From JAJOKK01 sp965370555 (lineage in GTDB: Bacteria; Bipolaricaulota; Bipolaricaulia; UBA7950; UBA9294), in assembly GCA_965370555.1 (NCBI GenBank), contig CBDUVB010000010.1, forward strand, positions 1 through 49,638: DNA of 49,638 bases, written 5' to 3'. The notes below the pieces were generated by a model. That model had not been told where the DNA came from, did no database searches, and was given only the letters and a program-made list of their open reading frames with translations. Below, in pieces: positions 42,101-49,638 of this stretch. The translations under genes were made by a program, and so were the position numbers. Every line of letters starts with the position of its first letter. The stretch's first letter is position 1.

Positions 42101-42393
42101 GAGATGAACACGATGCAAAAGAACTAGGCGAGATCTTGGACGTAGTCTCCGACAAGATCCCGGCGCTGTTGCGTGGCCTGCGGGACGTGCTCTACTCCAA
42201 GGAATCAGCGGAGAACATGGCCGATTCGGTGGGGACGTTCTACAAGAAGCTCGTCGAGTCGGGGATACCCAAGGAGGACGCGCTGGATATGGCCCGCGGG
42301 TACATGATCAACCTGCGCGACATGGCGGGCTCCAAGGGGTTCAACCTAGGCAACTTGAAATGGGGAAAGGACGATGAGGAGGATGAGGAATAA
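42097..42393 (+). CDS. Acidic helical protein in the sigma operon, unknown
   Basis: 98 residues, mostly helical, ending in an acidic tail (KDDEEDEE). ATG follows AAAGGAGG. The 'LVESGIPKEDALDMARGYM' middle is a clear helix-turn pattern but I recognise no family. It overlaps the anti-sigma gene (ATGA) so is coupled to it and is a likely functional partner or target of the sigma factor. Confidence 0.6.
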   Translation: MRDEHDAKELGEILDVVSDKIPALLRGLRDVLYSKESAENMADSVGTFYKKLVESGIPKEDALDMARGYMINLRDMAGSKGFNLGNLKWGKDDEEDEE

Positions 42394-42399
42394 CGCGGC

Positions 42400-42612
42400 A
42401 TGACAACCTTGCGAATCATCAGTAGGACCGCGCGGTTGTTGGCCGGGATCACGGGGATCGGGATCGGCTTCTTCTGGAGGCGCTCCTCGGCCGCCCGCAA
42501 GTTCAAGCGCCGCCTGCGGAGGATAGGGCTACCCCGTGATGCAATAGACCTTCTCTCCTACGACTACGAACATATGGTGAGCTTCTCCGACCTCCGCTCT
42601 CTGAGCCGATGA
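42400..42612 (+). CDS. Small basic membrane protein in the sigma operon, unknown
   Basis: 70 residues. A hydrophobic N-terminal segment (about 12-26, 'LLAGITGIGIGFFW') is followed by a strongly basic stretch (RRSSAARKFKRRLRR) and a soluble tail. It follows the acidic 98-residue protein by 6 bp, with a weak GAGGAA motif. The opposite charges suggest the two may pair. Last gene of the operon before the convergent flavoprotein gene. Confidence 0.5.
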   Translation: MTTLRIISRTARLLAGITGIGIGFFWRRSSAARKFKRRLRRIGLPRDAIDLLSYDYEHMVSFSDLRSLSR

Positions 42613-42664
42613 AAAGAAGGAGGAAGCACATCTTGACCCCATAGACCCGACGCTGATAGGTCTT

Positions 42665-43339
42665 TCAGCGTTGATACGGCCGATCGCGGAGCTTCTTTCG
42701 AACACCGTACCGTTTGGCCTGTCGTCGCCATCCGAGGTTCCCCATTGTCGTGTACATCCGCTTGGGAATGAGCGGCTTGGCCATGAGGCGGATTGCGTCA
42801 TCGGGCACGGATTTATTCTCCACAAGCGCGTCCGCAGTGAGATCGAGTGACTTGACGATGTTGCGGCTCATCCCGCCTCCGTCTTTCAGTCGTTGACCAT
42901 AGACGGCTCCACCCATCCCCAGCGCAAGACCTCCAGCCCACTCCAAACCCGAGGCGAGGGCGAAACACCGGCAGATGGCAATGGCCACGTTGTTGTGCTG
43001 CGCTTCAGGAAACCCACAGTTGGAAATGGCGACAAAATGCGTGTTCTCCTCGAAGCGACACTCGGCAATTAGCTCCATGGCCCGAATGACGGGCGCGGGG
43101 AGGCTGTCTACGTAGAGAGGAAACGAGAGAACTATGAGATCAGTGTTGTTGACGGCTCTTACAAGATCGTCTCGTCCTTCCTCCGACTGAAGAGTCGTTC
43201 GTATGAAGATGGTTTCGCTGCTCCATCCGCTCTCTTCCATCTTTTCGATCACATAGACACCCAACGCTTCTGAAACGCTCTTCCCTGGGGCCTTGGGGCT
43301 GCCAACCAGGAGGAGAACATGCTTTCCTTCACTGCTCAT
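42665..43339 (-). CDS. NAD(P)H-dependent oxidoreductase, flavodoxin-like fold
   Basis: 224 residues from ATG 43339, where GGGGGT precedes the start and an ATGA overlap joins the upstream gene. The flavodoxin-like fold has 'VLLLVGSPKAPGKSVSEAL' and the flavin loop 'DLIVLSFPLYVDSLPAPVIRAMELI'. It resembles flavin-dependent reductases related to iron-sulfur flavoproteins but has no obvious Cys cluster. It is coupled with the cysteine-rich one upstream. Confidence 0.68.
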   Translation of the reverse strand: MSSEGKHVLLLVGSPKAPGKSVSEALGVYVIEKMEESGWSSETIFIRTTLQSEEGRDDLVRAVNNTDLIVLSFPLYVDSLPAPVIRAMELIAECRFEENTHFVAISNCGFPEAQHNNVAIAICRCFALASGLEWAGGLALGMGGAVYGQRLKDGGGMSRNIVKSLDLTADALVENKSVPDDAIRLMAKPLIPKRMYTTMGNLGWRRQAKRYGVRKKLRDRPYQR

Positions 43340-43911
43340 TGTCTTACCCCCAGATCGCTGAGCATTGCACGAATAACCCCCTGAATCTCGGCCTCGGTCT
43401 GGTCTTCGTACACCACACACGCTACGTGCGCCGGGTTGTGCAGGTTGATGGCGTTTCTACTGATCAGCATCTTGAAGATTCGTTCGCTCTCCGCATCTGG
43501 TTGATGTAGGATACCCACACCGAGGAGCTTCGGCGCGTACGCGTAGCGCTTCTGGTGATGAACCTCTCCATTGATTCTGGTGAAGAAGGGGGAGATGAGT
43601 GATATGGAGCGGTCGAGTGTTTTCTTTAACTCGCTCGAATACCCGCCGAAGGTTATGGGCGTGAAGTAGAGAACAAGATCGCTTTGGATTATCTTTCTGG
43701 TGATTTCGCGTGCATTGTCGTCAATCACGCAAACTCCGGGCGTCTGCACCCAACATCCGAAACATCCCATACAAGGGGCGATCTCAATATCGCGCAAGAT
43801 GAGATTCTCTACCTCCCACTGCAGCGACCACAACTCCTGTACGATAAGCTTTCCTATACGATCGAGGCGTCGAGTGTCTTTACCTACTCCATTCAGCACA
43901 AGAGCCTTCAC
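43336..43911 (-). CDS. Iron-sulfur flavoprotein-like reductase
   Basis: 191 residues from GTG 43911, which has GGAGGAGG upstream; a longer in-frame extension to 43998 has no such motif. 'IAPCMGCFGCWVQTPGVC' gives the compact Cys cluster CX2CX2CX7C of the ISF family, and 'DLVLYFTPITFGGYSSELKKTLDR' is the flavin-binding loop. It should carry FMN and a 4Fe-4S cluster and pass electrons between ferredoxin-like donors and acceptors. Overlaps the downstream reductase by 4 bp, so they form a pair. A TATACT -10-like box lies upstream at about 43939-43944. Confidence 0.75.
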   Translation of the reverse strand: MKALVLNGVGKDTRRLDRIGKLIVQELWSLQWEVENLILRDIEIAPCMGCFGCWVQTPGVCVIDDNAREITRKIIQSDLVLYFTPITFGGYSSELKKTLDRSISLISPFFTRINGEVHHQKRYAYAPKLLGVGILHQPDAESERIFKMLISRNAINLHNPAHVACVVYEDQTEAEIQGVIRAMLSDLGVRQ

Positions 43912-44075
43912 CAGTATCCCTCCTCCCACATGAGTCTTACAGAGTATAGCGAAAAGCGTGTCGCAGGAAAGCACGTGCGGAATACGCAAGCTTGACACCG
44001 ATTGCTCTTTTGTTGCATGTTAACGTTGGGCAGCAAAACGTGGATACTGCACGTGAGAGTTTAGGGGGTATGCGA

Positions 44076-44858
44076 ATGAAGATCGTCGATCTGACCGATG
44101 AACGCAAGGAGCTCTATTTCGTCTGCCTCGAAGACTGGTCGGACGAGATGGAGGAGGCGGGGGATAAGAAACGCCTATGGTACAACAAGATGGAGGGGAG
44201 AGGCCTCAGGGTCAAACTGGCCCTTGATGATGCTGGTGTAGTCGGAGGTATGATCCAATATGCCCCGATCGAGCACACCTTTGTCGAAGGGAAAGATCTC
44301 TACTTCATCTACTGCATCTGGGTCCATGGATACAAGAAAGGAAGAGGTACCTTTCAAAAACAGGGGATGGGGAAGGCCCTCCTTGCGGCCGCAGAGAGCG
44401 ATGCAGAGGAGAAAGGTGCAAGAGGGATAGTCGCTTGGGGAGTATCCCTGCCCTTCTGGATGCGAGCTTCATGGTTCAAGAAACAGGGCTACCGCAAGGC
44501 GGATAAGGAGAGTATTCAGGTGCTCCTGTGGAAGCCATTCACAGATGATGCTATCCCTCCCAAATGGATCAAGGAGAAGAAGAAGCCGGAGAGGATACAT
44601 GGGAAGGTAACGGTAACCTCCTTCATCAGCGGGTGGTGTACTGCGCAGAACATCGTCTACGAACGGGCAAAGCGAGCGGCAGCCGAGTTTGGCGACAAGG
44701 TCGTCTTCCAGGAGATCGATACGTTTGACAGGCCCACTATGCTTGAATGGGGCCTCTCAGATGCCCTGTTCATCGACGGGAAAGAGGTCCGGACAGGGCC
44801 ACCGCCTTCATATGAGAAGCTAAGAAAGCTTATCGCGCGGAGGGTCAAGCGGCTTTAG
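44076..44858 (+). CDS. GNAT acetyltransferase with a YoaP-like C-terminal domain
   Basis: 260 residues from ATG 44076, which sits about 7 nt after AGGGGGT; an ATG 6 bp earlier is too close. The N-terminal part (about 1-150) is GNAT-like: 'GMIQYAPIEHTF' strand and 'QKQGMGKALLAAAESDAEEKGARG' is the acetyl-CoA loop (parts shown). Residues about 165-260 form the YoaP-like domain with 'VTSFISGWCTAQNIVYERAKRA' and a thioredoxin-like fold. It probably transfers an acyl group, with a thioredoxin-like accessory domain. It converges with transketolase 24 bp away. TTGACA at 43992 is a good -35 but its -10 is weak. Confidence 0.7.
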   Translation: MKIVDLTDERKELYFVCLEDWSDEMEEAGDKKRLWYNKMEGRGLRVKLALDDAGVVGGMIQYAPIEHTFVEGKDLYFIYCIWVHGYKKGRGTFQKQGMGKALLAAAESDAEEKGARGIVAWGVSLPFWMRASWFKKQGYRKADKESIQVLLWKPFTDDAIPPKWIKEKKKPERIHGKVTVTSFISGWCTAQNIVYERAKRAAAEFGDKVVFQEIDTFDRPTMLEWGLSDALFIDGKEVRTGPPPSYEKLRKLIARRVKRL

Positions 44859-44882
44859 CCCATAGACCCTCATCACGTTCCT

Positions 44883-46940
44883 CTACCGATCCAGAAGTCT
44901 CTTTGCATGGGCAACGATGGCCTCTTTCGTGATGCCAAATTGCTCGTAGAGGACCGAAGCGGGGGCACTCGCTCCGAAGGTATTCATCCCGACAATGATG
45001 CCATCGCGACCTACGTAGTGTTCCCAACCGAGTGTAATCCCTGCTTCCACAGCGATGCAAGCACGTACGGTCAAGGGCAAGACGCTCTCCCGGTACTCTA
45101 GTGGCTGCCGATCGAAGAGTTCCCAACTGGGAAGGGCGACGACCCGGACGTGGAAACCCTCTGATGCAACTTCCTCTCCGGCCGCCAATACCAGATGAAC
45201 CTCTGACCCGGTTCCGATCAGGATCAGATCGGGCGTTCCTGGGCTGGATTCCCAGAGGGTGTATCCGCCACGCTTGAGTTCCTTCGCCGGTGCATAGAGA
45301 TTCCGATCGATGACGGGGAGCTTCTGGCGGCTAAGAATCAGAGCCGTTGGGCCGTTCTCGTCTTCCAAGGCCATCTTCCACGCCTCTCTCACCTCGTTCG
45401 CGTCGGAGGGCCGGATGACGGTGAGATTGGGAACAGCGCGCAGGTTCATCACCTGCTCGATCGGCTGGTGCGTCGGCCCGTCCTCTCCCACCCCTATGCT
45501 ATCGTGGGTAAAGATGAACACAGCTCGGCTTTCGCTCAACGCGGCAAGGCGCATCGGGGCGCGCATGTAATCGGCGAATGTCAAGAAGGTCGCTGTGTAG
45601 GGGATCATCCCACCGTGGGCGGCCATCCCGTTTGCAATCGCGCCCATCGCGTGCTCCCGCACCCCGTAGTGGATGTTGCGCCCATCATAACCCCACGCAT
45701 CGCCGACCGTCCCTTGAACGTCATCGGAACGCGTTGCCGGAGACTCAAAATCACCGTACCCCTTGAGCCAGGTGTAGGTTGATGGATTGAGATCGGCCGA
45801 GCCACCAACCAGTTCGGGGAGTCGTGCTGCGAGTACTTGAAGGATGGTCTCGGATGCTTTGCGCGTCGCGGTGCCGACTTCATCGGGGGGAAAGACCGGA
45901 AGATCAGCGCTCCACTCATCCGGGAGTTTCCCCTCCATCCGGCGCGTGAACTCGATGGCAAGGGCTGGGCACTTTGCAATGTAGGCTGTGAGCTGTTTTT
46001 GCCACTCCTTCTGCTTCTCTTTCCCCTTCTCCACGGCTTTCCTGAAGTGCTTAAGGACCTCAGGAGGGATGTGGAACATCGGCTCTGTCGGCCACCCGAC
46101 CGCTTCTTTCGCCGCTACCAATTCCTCCATCCCCAGGGGAGAGCCGTGAACCTTAAACGAACCTTGTTTGTGCGGCGATCCATCGCCGATTATCGTCCTC
46201 ACCATGATGAGCGATGGCCTTTCGATCTCAGCCTTTGCCATGCCGATCGTTGCGCTTACGGTCTCTAGATCGTTCCCGTCAATTACACGTGCAACGTGCC
46301 AGTTCTGTGCCTCGAAACGCTTCTTCACGTCCTCGGAGAAGGAGAGGTCAGTCGATCCAGCGAGGGAGATACGATTATCATCGTAGAGGACGATGAGTTT
46401 TCCCAATCCAAGGTGTCCAGCGAGAGCACAGGCCTCGGCAGAGATTCCTTCCATCAGATCTCCATCGCCCACAATCACGTACGTGTAGTGATCGACGACT
46501 GTATGGTCAGGGCGGTTGTAGCACGCGGCAAGGTGAGCTTCCGAGATCGCCATCCCGACAGCATTTGCGATCCCTTGTCCCAATGGACCAGTCGTCACCT
46601 CAACGCCCGGGGTCAGGTGACTCTCTGGGTGTCCCGGGGTTTTGCTCCCCCACTTACGGAACGCCTCGATTTCGGAGAGAGGAAGGTCGTACCCGGTGAG
46701 GTGCAGCAGTGAGTATAGGAGCATAGACCCGTGCCCGGCCGACAAGACAAAACGGTCGCGGTCCGGCCACGCAGGGTCGGCTGGGTTGTGCTTCAGGTGT
46801 TCGATCCATAGAACGTAGGCCATCGATGCGGCCCCCATCGGCATCCCCGGGTGTCCCGAATTCGCGTTCTGGATGGCATCAGCACTAAGGAAACGAATCG
46901 TGTTGATACATTGCCTATCAAGCTCCCTATAATCTAGCAT
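44883..46940 (-). CDS. tkt: Transketolase
   Basis: 685 residues. The start 'INTIRFLSADAIQNANSGHPGMPMGAA', the TPP motif 'VGDGDLMEGISAEACALAG' to 'LIVLYDDNRISLAG', and the pyrimidine part 'FIFTHDSIGVGEDGPTHQPIEQ' are all present. It moves two-carbon units in the pentose phosphate pathway. The start follows AAGGAGATCAT. It is a single gene, with the low-complexity repeat 47034-47115 upstream of its promoter region. Confidence 0.97.
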   Translation of the reverse strand: MLDYRELDRQCINTIRFLSADAIQNANSGHPGMPMGAASMAYVLWIEHLKHNPADPAWPDRDRFVLSAGHGSMLLYSLLHLTGYDLPLSEIEAFRKWGSKTPGHPESHLTPGVEVTTGPLGQGIANAVGMAISEAHLAACYNRPDHTVVDHYTYVIVGDGDLMEGISAEACALAGHLGLGKLIVLYDDNRISLAGSTDLSFSEDVKKRFEAQNWHVARVIDGNDLETVSATIGMAKAEIERPSLIMVRTIIGDGSPHKQGSFKVHGSPLGMEELVAAKEAVGWPTEPMFHIPPEVLKHFRKAVEKGKEKQKEWQKQLTAYIAKCPALAIEFTRRMEGKLPDEWSADLPVFPPDEVGTATRKASETILQVLAARLPELVGGSADLNPSTYTWLKGYGDFESPATRSDDVQGTVGDAWGYDGRNIHYGVREHAMGAIANGMAAHGGMIPYTATFLTFADYMRAPMRLAALSESRAVFIFTHDSIGVGEDGPTHQPIEQVMNLRAVPNLTVIRPSDANEVREAWKMALEDENGPTALILSRQKLPVIDRNLYAPAKELKRGGYTLWESSPGTPDLILIGTGSEVHLVLAAGEEVASEGFHVRVVALPSWELFDRQPLEYRESVLPLTVRACIAVEAGITLGWEHYVGRDGIIVGMNTFGASAPASVLYEQFGITKEAIVAHAKRLLDR

Positions 46941-47244
46941 ATGATCTCCTTCTTTAAAGCTTTTGACTGCCTCGGGGGATGTAGTATCTGGAGAAGGATT
47001 TACTACACCCCCCAGGGGCGTGAGGAAAGCAAGAGATTGGAAGATTGAATGATCGAGAGATTAAGCTGTTGGATCACTCAACCGCTCACTCGTTGAATTA
47101 CTCAATTCCTTCCTCAACGCTCCGCAATGGAGGCTCCGGTCCCACATCGATTATGCACGGAACACCCCTAATTGAAAAGGGATCAATCTGAACGTCGTCC
47201 CGTGGGAGACTATTCCTCGGAGCGTTGCCCCACGGGGCGGGGCC
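46941..47244. repeat. Transketolase upstream region with low-complexity repeat
   Basis: No gene here. About 47034-47115 is a degenerate repeat of GATTGAATGATCGAGAG/CACTCAACCGCTCACTCG type, related to the one at 9161-9236 (shared AGATTGAATGATC on the opposite strand). A GC-rich inverted repeat (GCCCC...GGGGC) at about 47226-47242 follows the stop of the next gene and could end it, without a T-run. Confidence 0.5.
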
Positions 47245-47796
47245 TCATGAGGCGCGCCTCATCCCCCAGGCAATCAGCCCGATAAGTCCGAGCGCCACGA
47301 TGAGATCCCCTAGACTGAAGGCAGTGGCAAATGGGACCCAGCGTGGGAGATAGAGAAGATCCCCCAGGAAATTGAATCGTGTCCCTTCGCTCATCAGTAT
47401 AACGTTACCATAGACGCCATCCTGTAAGAGGCGAGCTGCAACCCCCTCGCTTCCTGCGCGGGCGAGGGCGGTCGGAGAGGAGGGCATGTACCCACCATTC
47501 ACCGCGATCACGAGCAGATTCAACAGCGATCCCATCCCAATAATGAGAAGGGGGAAGGTGCGGTAGTTGAGCACAAGGAATACCAAGATGAGGGCATAGG
47601 AAAGGAGATGGAGCGAACTTGTGGCATACGGAAAGAAGGGGCGCTCGCTGAAAAGGGGGAAGATCATCAGTTGGATCAGCAGCGAAATTGGAATCACCCA
47701 CAAGAACCGCAACCGAAGCGAGGCAAGGTGGGCAATCCTCCCTCTGCACAGGTACCCAACAACAACCCCGATGAGAACAGCACCGATGAGAAACAT
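47245..47796 (-). CDS. DUF5317-type membrane protein
   Basis: 183 residues with about five to six membrane spans. The motif 'VNGGYMPSSPTALARAG' after the third or fourth span is characteristic of the DUF5317 family. Function of the family is unknown. Its ATG is 13 bp past the HD-GYP stop, so the two are probably one operon. The ribosome-binding site is weak (AAGG). Confidence 0.75.
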   Translation of the reverse strand: MFLIGAVLIGVVVGYLCRGRIAHLASLRLRFLWVIPISLLIQLMIFPLFSERPFFPYATSSLHLLSYALILVFLVLNYRTFPLLIIGMGSLLNLLVIAVNGGYMPSSPTALARAGSEGVAARLLQDGVYGNVILMSEGTRFNFLGDLLYLPRWVPFATAFSLGDLIVALGLIGLIAWGMRRAS

Positions 47797-47809
47797 GCCT
47801 TAACAGCGC

Positions 47810-49114
47810 CTATCCATCACGTAAAGGATCTGCATCTTGGGACGATTTATTCTCCAAGGAGTCAAGTACACGCAATAGGGCATCGGCCACCACCGGGTCT
47901 AGATCAGCGCTCTTCATCTCCTTGATCATCTCGATCGTCTTTTCGTGGGAGAACGCCTTGCGATACGGTCTGTCGGTGGAGAGGGCATTGTAGATATCCG
48001 CAGCGGTGATTATCCGCGCGATGAGAGGGATCTGATCTCCCTTTAATCCATCTGGATAACCGCTCCCGTTCCAGTGCTCATGTTCATGCCGCACGGCGTT
48101 TGCCACTGGTTTATAGATCTCCAATCCCTCGATCAACTCCGCGCTGATCACTGGGTGGCGCTTCATCAGTGCCCACTCTTCCGCATTCAGTGTACCTGTT
48201 TTGAGGAGGATCGAATCGGGAACCGCGATCTTACCGATGTCGTGAACCCGGGCTGCAATATCGACCTTCTCGGTCACTCCCTGGGAGAGCCCCATCTCCT
48301 GGGCGATCTTCACGGCAAGATCGGCAACCTCGGTCGAGTGTACAGCGGTGTAATGATCACGTTCATCGAGAAGGCGGGAGATCTTCTCAAACGTCTTGCG
48401 CGCCTCGGTCTGAAGCTTGAGATAACTGCGAAAGGAGACGTGGACCAACATCAGCGGCACGATCGCCAAAAGCATGTGCCAAACTGATAACGAGTAAAGC
48501 ACAACAAGCAGGAGAGCGGCTGCAAAGAGGCTCACATACTGGAAGGAAAAATCCTTGAGGGCTGTCAGAAAGCCATAGGAGAAACCTTTTTTTCCAGTTA
48601 GGGAGATAATACCTGTTACCAGGGAAAGATTGATCCCTGCGTAACACAAAAAAGCCACAAAGGCCCAAAGGAAATCTTCCACAGATGCCAGAGTTAGGGG
48701 AACATGATGTGTGAGAATGAGCAGGAATCCCGCAACAGAGACCGTCACGACCCATTGGGCAACGTTGAAACTCACTGCATGAACGAACGTATTCGGGCTG
48801 TGTTTTAAGTGGTCCCACCGCATCAATATCTCGGAGGCTAGCGTCACCAACAATACCACGAATACAGTCAGGGCAGGACCAAGAATGAATAGAGAGGCCA
48901 GATAAATGGCGAGGGAACTCGAGATTTCGCCGCCGAACATCGGAATCCATGTTGCGTAGATTTCGGACAGAAAACCTAAGGTAATAAAGAGAACAAAAGA
49001 AACGATCTCCCCGACAGAGGCAAACGCAAGATCACGGAAATAATACCCAGCCGCAGTAAACGCGAGCAAACACAAACAATAAATATAAATCCTTGCCTTT
49101 GCAGGAAGACCCAC
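47810..49114 (-). CDS. Membrane-bound HD-GYP phosphodiesterase
   Basis: 434 residues. The N-terminal half (about 1-220) has several membrane spans, MASE-like but not matched to a named type. The C-terminal half (about 235-410) is an HD-GYP domain: 'HYTAVHSTEVADLAVKIA', 'AARVHDIGKIAVPDSILLK' (HD dyad), 'RHEHEHWNGSGYPDGLKGDQIPL' (GYP), 'ARIITAADIYNALSTDRPYRKAF'. Such domains hydrolyse cyclic di-GMP. The GTG start follows AAAGGGAGAGATT. No GGDEF partner is visible nearby. Same strand as the microprotein array. Confidence 0.9.
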   Translation of the reverse strand: MGLPAKARIYIYCLCLLAFTAAGYYFRDLAFASVGEIVSFVLFITLGFLSEIYATWIPMFGGEISSSLAIYLASLFILGPALTVFVVLLVTLASEILMRWDHLKHSPNTFVHAVSFNVAQWVVTVSVAGFLLILTHHVPLTLASVEDFLWAFVAFLCYAGINLSLVTGIISLTGKKGFSYGFLTALKDFSFQYVSLFAAALLLVVLYSLSVWHMLLAIVPLMLVHVSFRSYLKLQTEARKTFEKISRLLDERDHYTAVHSTEVADLAVKIAQEMGLSQGVTEKVDIAARVHDIGKIAVPDSILLKTGTLNAEEWALMKRHPVISAELIEGLEIYKPVANAVRHEHEHWNGSGYPDGLKGDQIPLIARIITAADIYNALSTDRPYRKAFSHEKTIEMIKEMKSADLDPVVADALLRVLDSLENKSSQDADPLRDG

Positions 49115-49212
49115 AATCTCTCCCTTTCTAGAAATTTGAGTTTATCTTCCTTATTTTAGCACAAGGCAAAGGCAAAAGCCACTATAGAGCAAATATCACA
49201 TTCCTTAATCTC

Positions 49213-49357
49213 CTAACCGTAGCACTTCCAACCCGCACCCAATACAAGCCCGAGCGAGACAATTATCAGCAAATAACAGAATCCCTTCTTTCTAAGCAGC
49301 TTCCCGAAGACCTGGTTCAGCTTCATCTGCGCGGAGGCTATATCCTTCCCACTTCAT
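49213..49357 (-). pseudogene. First copy of a tandem microprotein gene, altered by a 2-nt deletion
   Basis: The start (ATG 49357, with the same ribosome-binding site as the other copies) reads MKWEGYS and then, because two bases are missing relative to the next copy (145 against 147 nt), shifts frame and stops early. The original frame is regained from an internal ATG at 49326 and codes 37 residues (MKLNQVFGKLLRKKG...GWKCYG), ending at the same relative position. So this copy may be broken, or may make a shorter product from 49326, although no ribosome-binding site is seen there. Confidence 0.65.
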
Positions 49358-49402
49358 TATGATCGGCCTCCTTTATTTTATTAGCTAGGTCATGGATCTC
49401 TT

Positions 49403-49549
49403 CTACGGGTGCCACTTCCAACCAGCACCCAACGCAAGCCCGAGTGAGACAATCATTAGCAGATAGTAAACTCCTTTCTTCCCAAGGAGCTTTCCAAAGA
49501 CCTTGTTCAACTTCTCACCTGCATACTGGTTATATCCTTCCCACTTCAT
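49403..49549 (-). CDS. Tandem microprotein gene, intact copy (48-residue one-helix membrane protein)
   Basis: 48 residues. The N-terminus MKWEGYNQYAGEKLNK is charged and aromatic, a basic stretch (KLLGKKG) follows, then a membrane span 'VYYLLMIVSLGLALGAG' and the end WKWHP. ATG follows AAAGGAGG with a 9-nt gap. No family that I recognise. It is one of three tandem copies with a period of about 190 bp, on the same strand as HD-GYP. Confidence 0.75.
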   Translation of the reverse strand: MKWEGYNQYAGEKLNKVFGKLLGKKGVYYLLMIVSLGLALGAGWKWHP

Positions 49550-49594
49550 TATGATCGGCCTCCTTTATTTTATTAGCTAGGTTATGGATCTCTT

Positions 49595-49638
49595 CTACGG
49601 GTGCCACTTCCAACCAGCACCCAACGCAAGCCCGAGTG
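49595..49638 (-). CDS. Third tandem microprotein gene, partial at the window edge
   Basis: The last 13 codons and TAG stop are present (LGLALGAGWKWHP), identical to the end of the 49403-49549 copy, and the 45 bp after its stop differ from those after that copy's stop by one base. The gene continues past the right edge, so the array has at least three units. Confidence 0.7.
   Translation of the reverse strand, partial: LGLALGAGWKWHP

Noticed and set aside
42638..44869. The 11-mer CCCATAGACCC occurs after two plus-strand genes at 42638 and 44859
   Set aside because: Two copies of 11 bp over 2 kb with no extension are compatible with chance and have no structure.
1..49638. CRISPR arrays, insertion sequences, integrases and phage genes
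   Set aside because: I found no regularly spaced repeat-spacer array and no transposase or integrase; the tandem repeats at the right end code a gene in each unit.

Overview
The window is a moderately GC-rich, gene-dense bacterial segment. Most genes follow purine-rich Shine-Dalgarno motifs, and GTG and TTG starts are frequent. Housekeeping genes (enolase, FtsB, DnaE, YvcK, IleRS, PurA, L13, transketolase) are mixed with many secreted PKD, VWA and NEW3-type surface proteins. That mixture suggests a free-living, envelope-bearing bacterium of a poorly sampled phylum. A Bipolaricaulota/Acetothermia-like lineage is one possibility, but this is a guess from gene style; I see no 16S rRNA or other decisive marker.

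Layout. 1-1.7 kb: a small accessory patch of unrecognised membrane genes with a possibly broken ORF. 1.8-4.8 kb (minus strand): an ABC-F ATPase and a Spy-like periplasmic protein. 5.0-8.6 kb: a large surface protein coupled to a methyltransferase. 8.6-8.9 kb: tRNA-Ser(GGA) directly followed by a long-form SRP RNA. 9.0-9.2 kb: a cluster of perfect hairpins. 9.3-11.7 kb: an RNA-repair operon (thpR, archease, rtcB). 11.8-18.2 kb (minus): eno-ftsB-dnaE-yvcK from a clear promoter. 18.3-23.6 kb (minus): a three-gene operon of modular secreted proteins sharing two repeated domains. 23.7-29.4 kb (minus): an exported protein, then ileS-purA-rplM. 29.7-34.1 kb: an exported protein whose signal peptide carries an amber codon, a PKD-thioredoxin lipoprotein and two MFS transporters. 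34.2-38.2 kb: a HEAT-repeat protein, a small envelope protein, tryptophanase, a PspC-like protein and a flavoprotein. 38.2-42.6 kb: an M32 carboxypeptidase, a TlpA-like thioredoxin diverging from an ArsR regulator, and an ECF sigma/anti-sigma operon with small companion genes. 42.7-46.9 kb: two coupled flavodoxin-fold reductases, a YoaP-like GNAT protein and transketolase. 47.2-49.6 kb (minus): a DUF5317-type membrane protein, an HD-GYP protein, and a tandem array of tiny one-helix membrane-protein genes running off the right edge.

The most interesting signals are the tandem micro-gene array at the right end, where one copy is altered by a 2-nt deletion, and the 18.3-23.6 kb operon, whose three products share a 'GVGL-E-P-GW' beta-type module and an unrecognised helical module ending in 'AYWLT'. 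Other points of note are the grouping of ThpR, archease and RtcB, two promoters whose -10 box lies only 8-9 nt from the start codon (probable leaderless mRNAs), the gap-free tRNA-SRP RNA unit, and the in-frame TAG inside an otherwise normal signal peptide.
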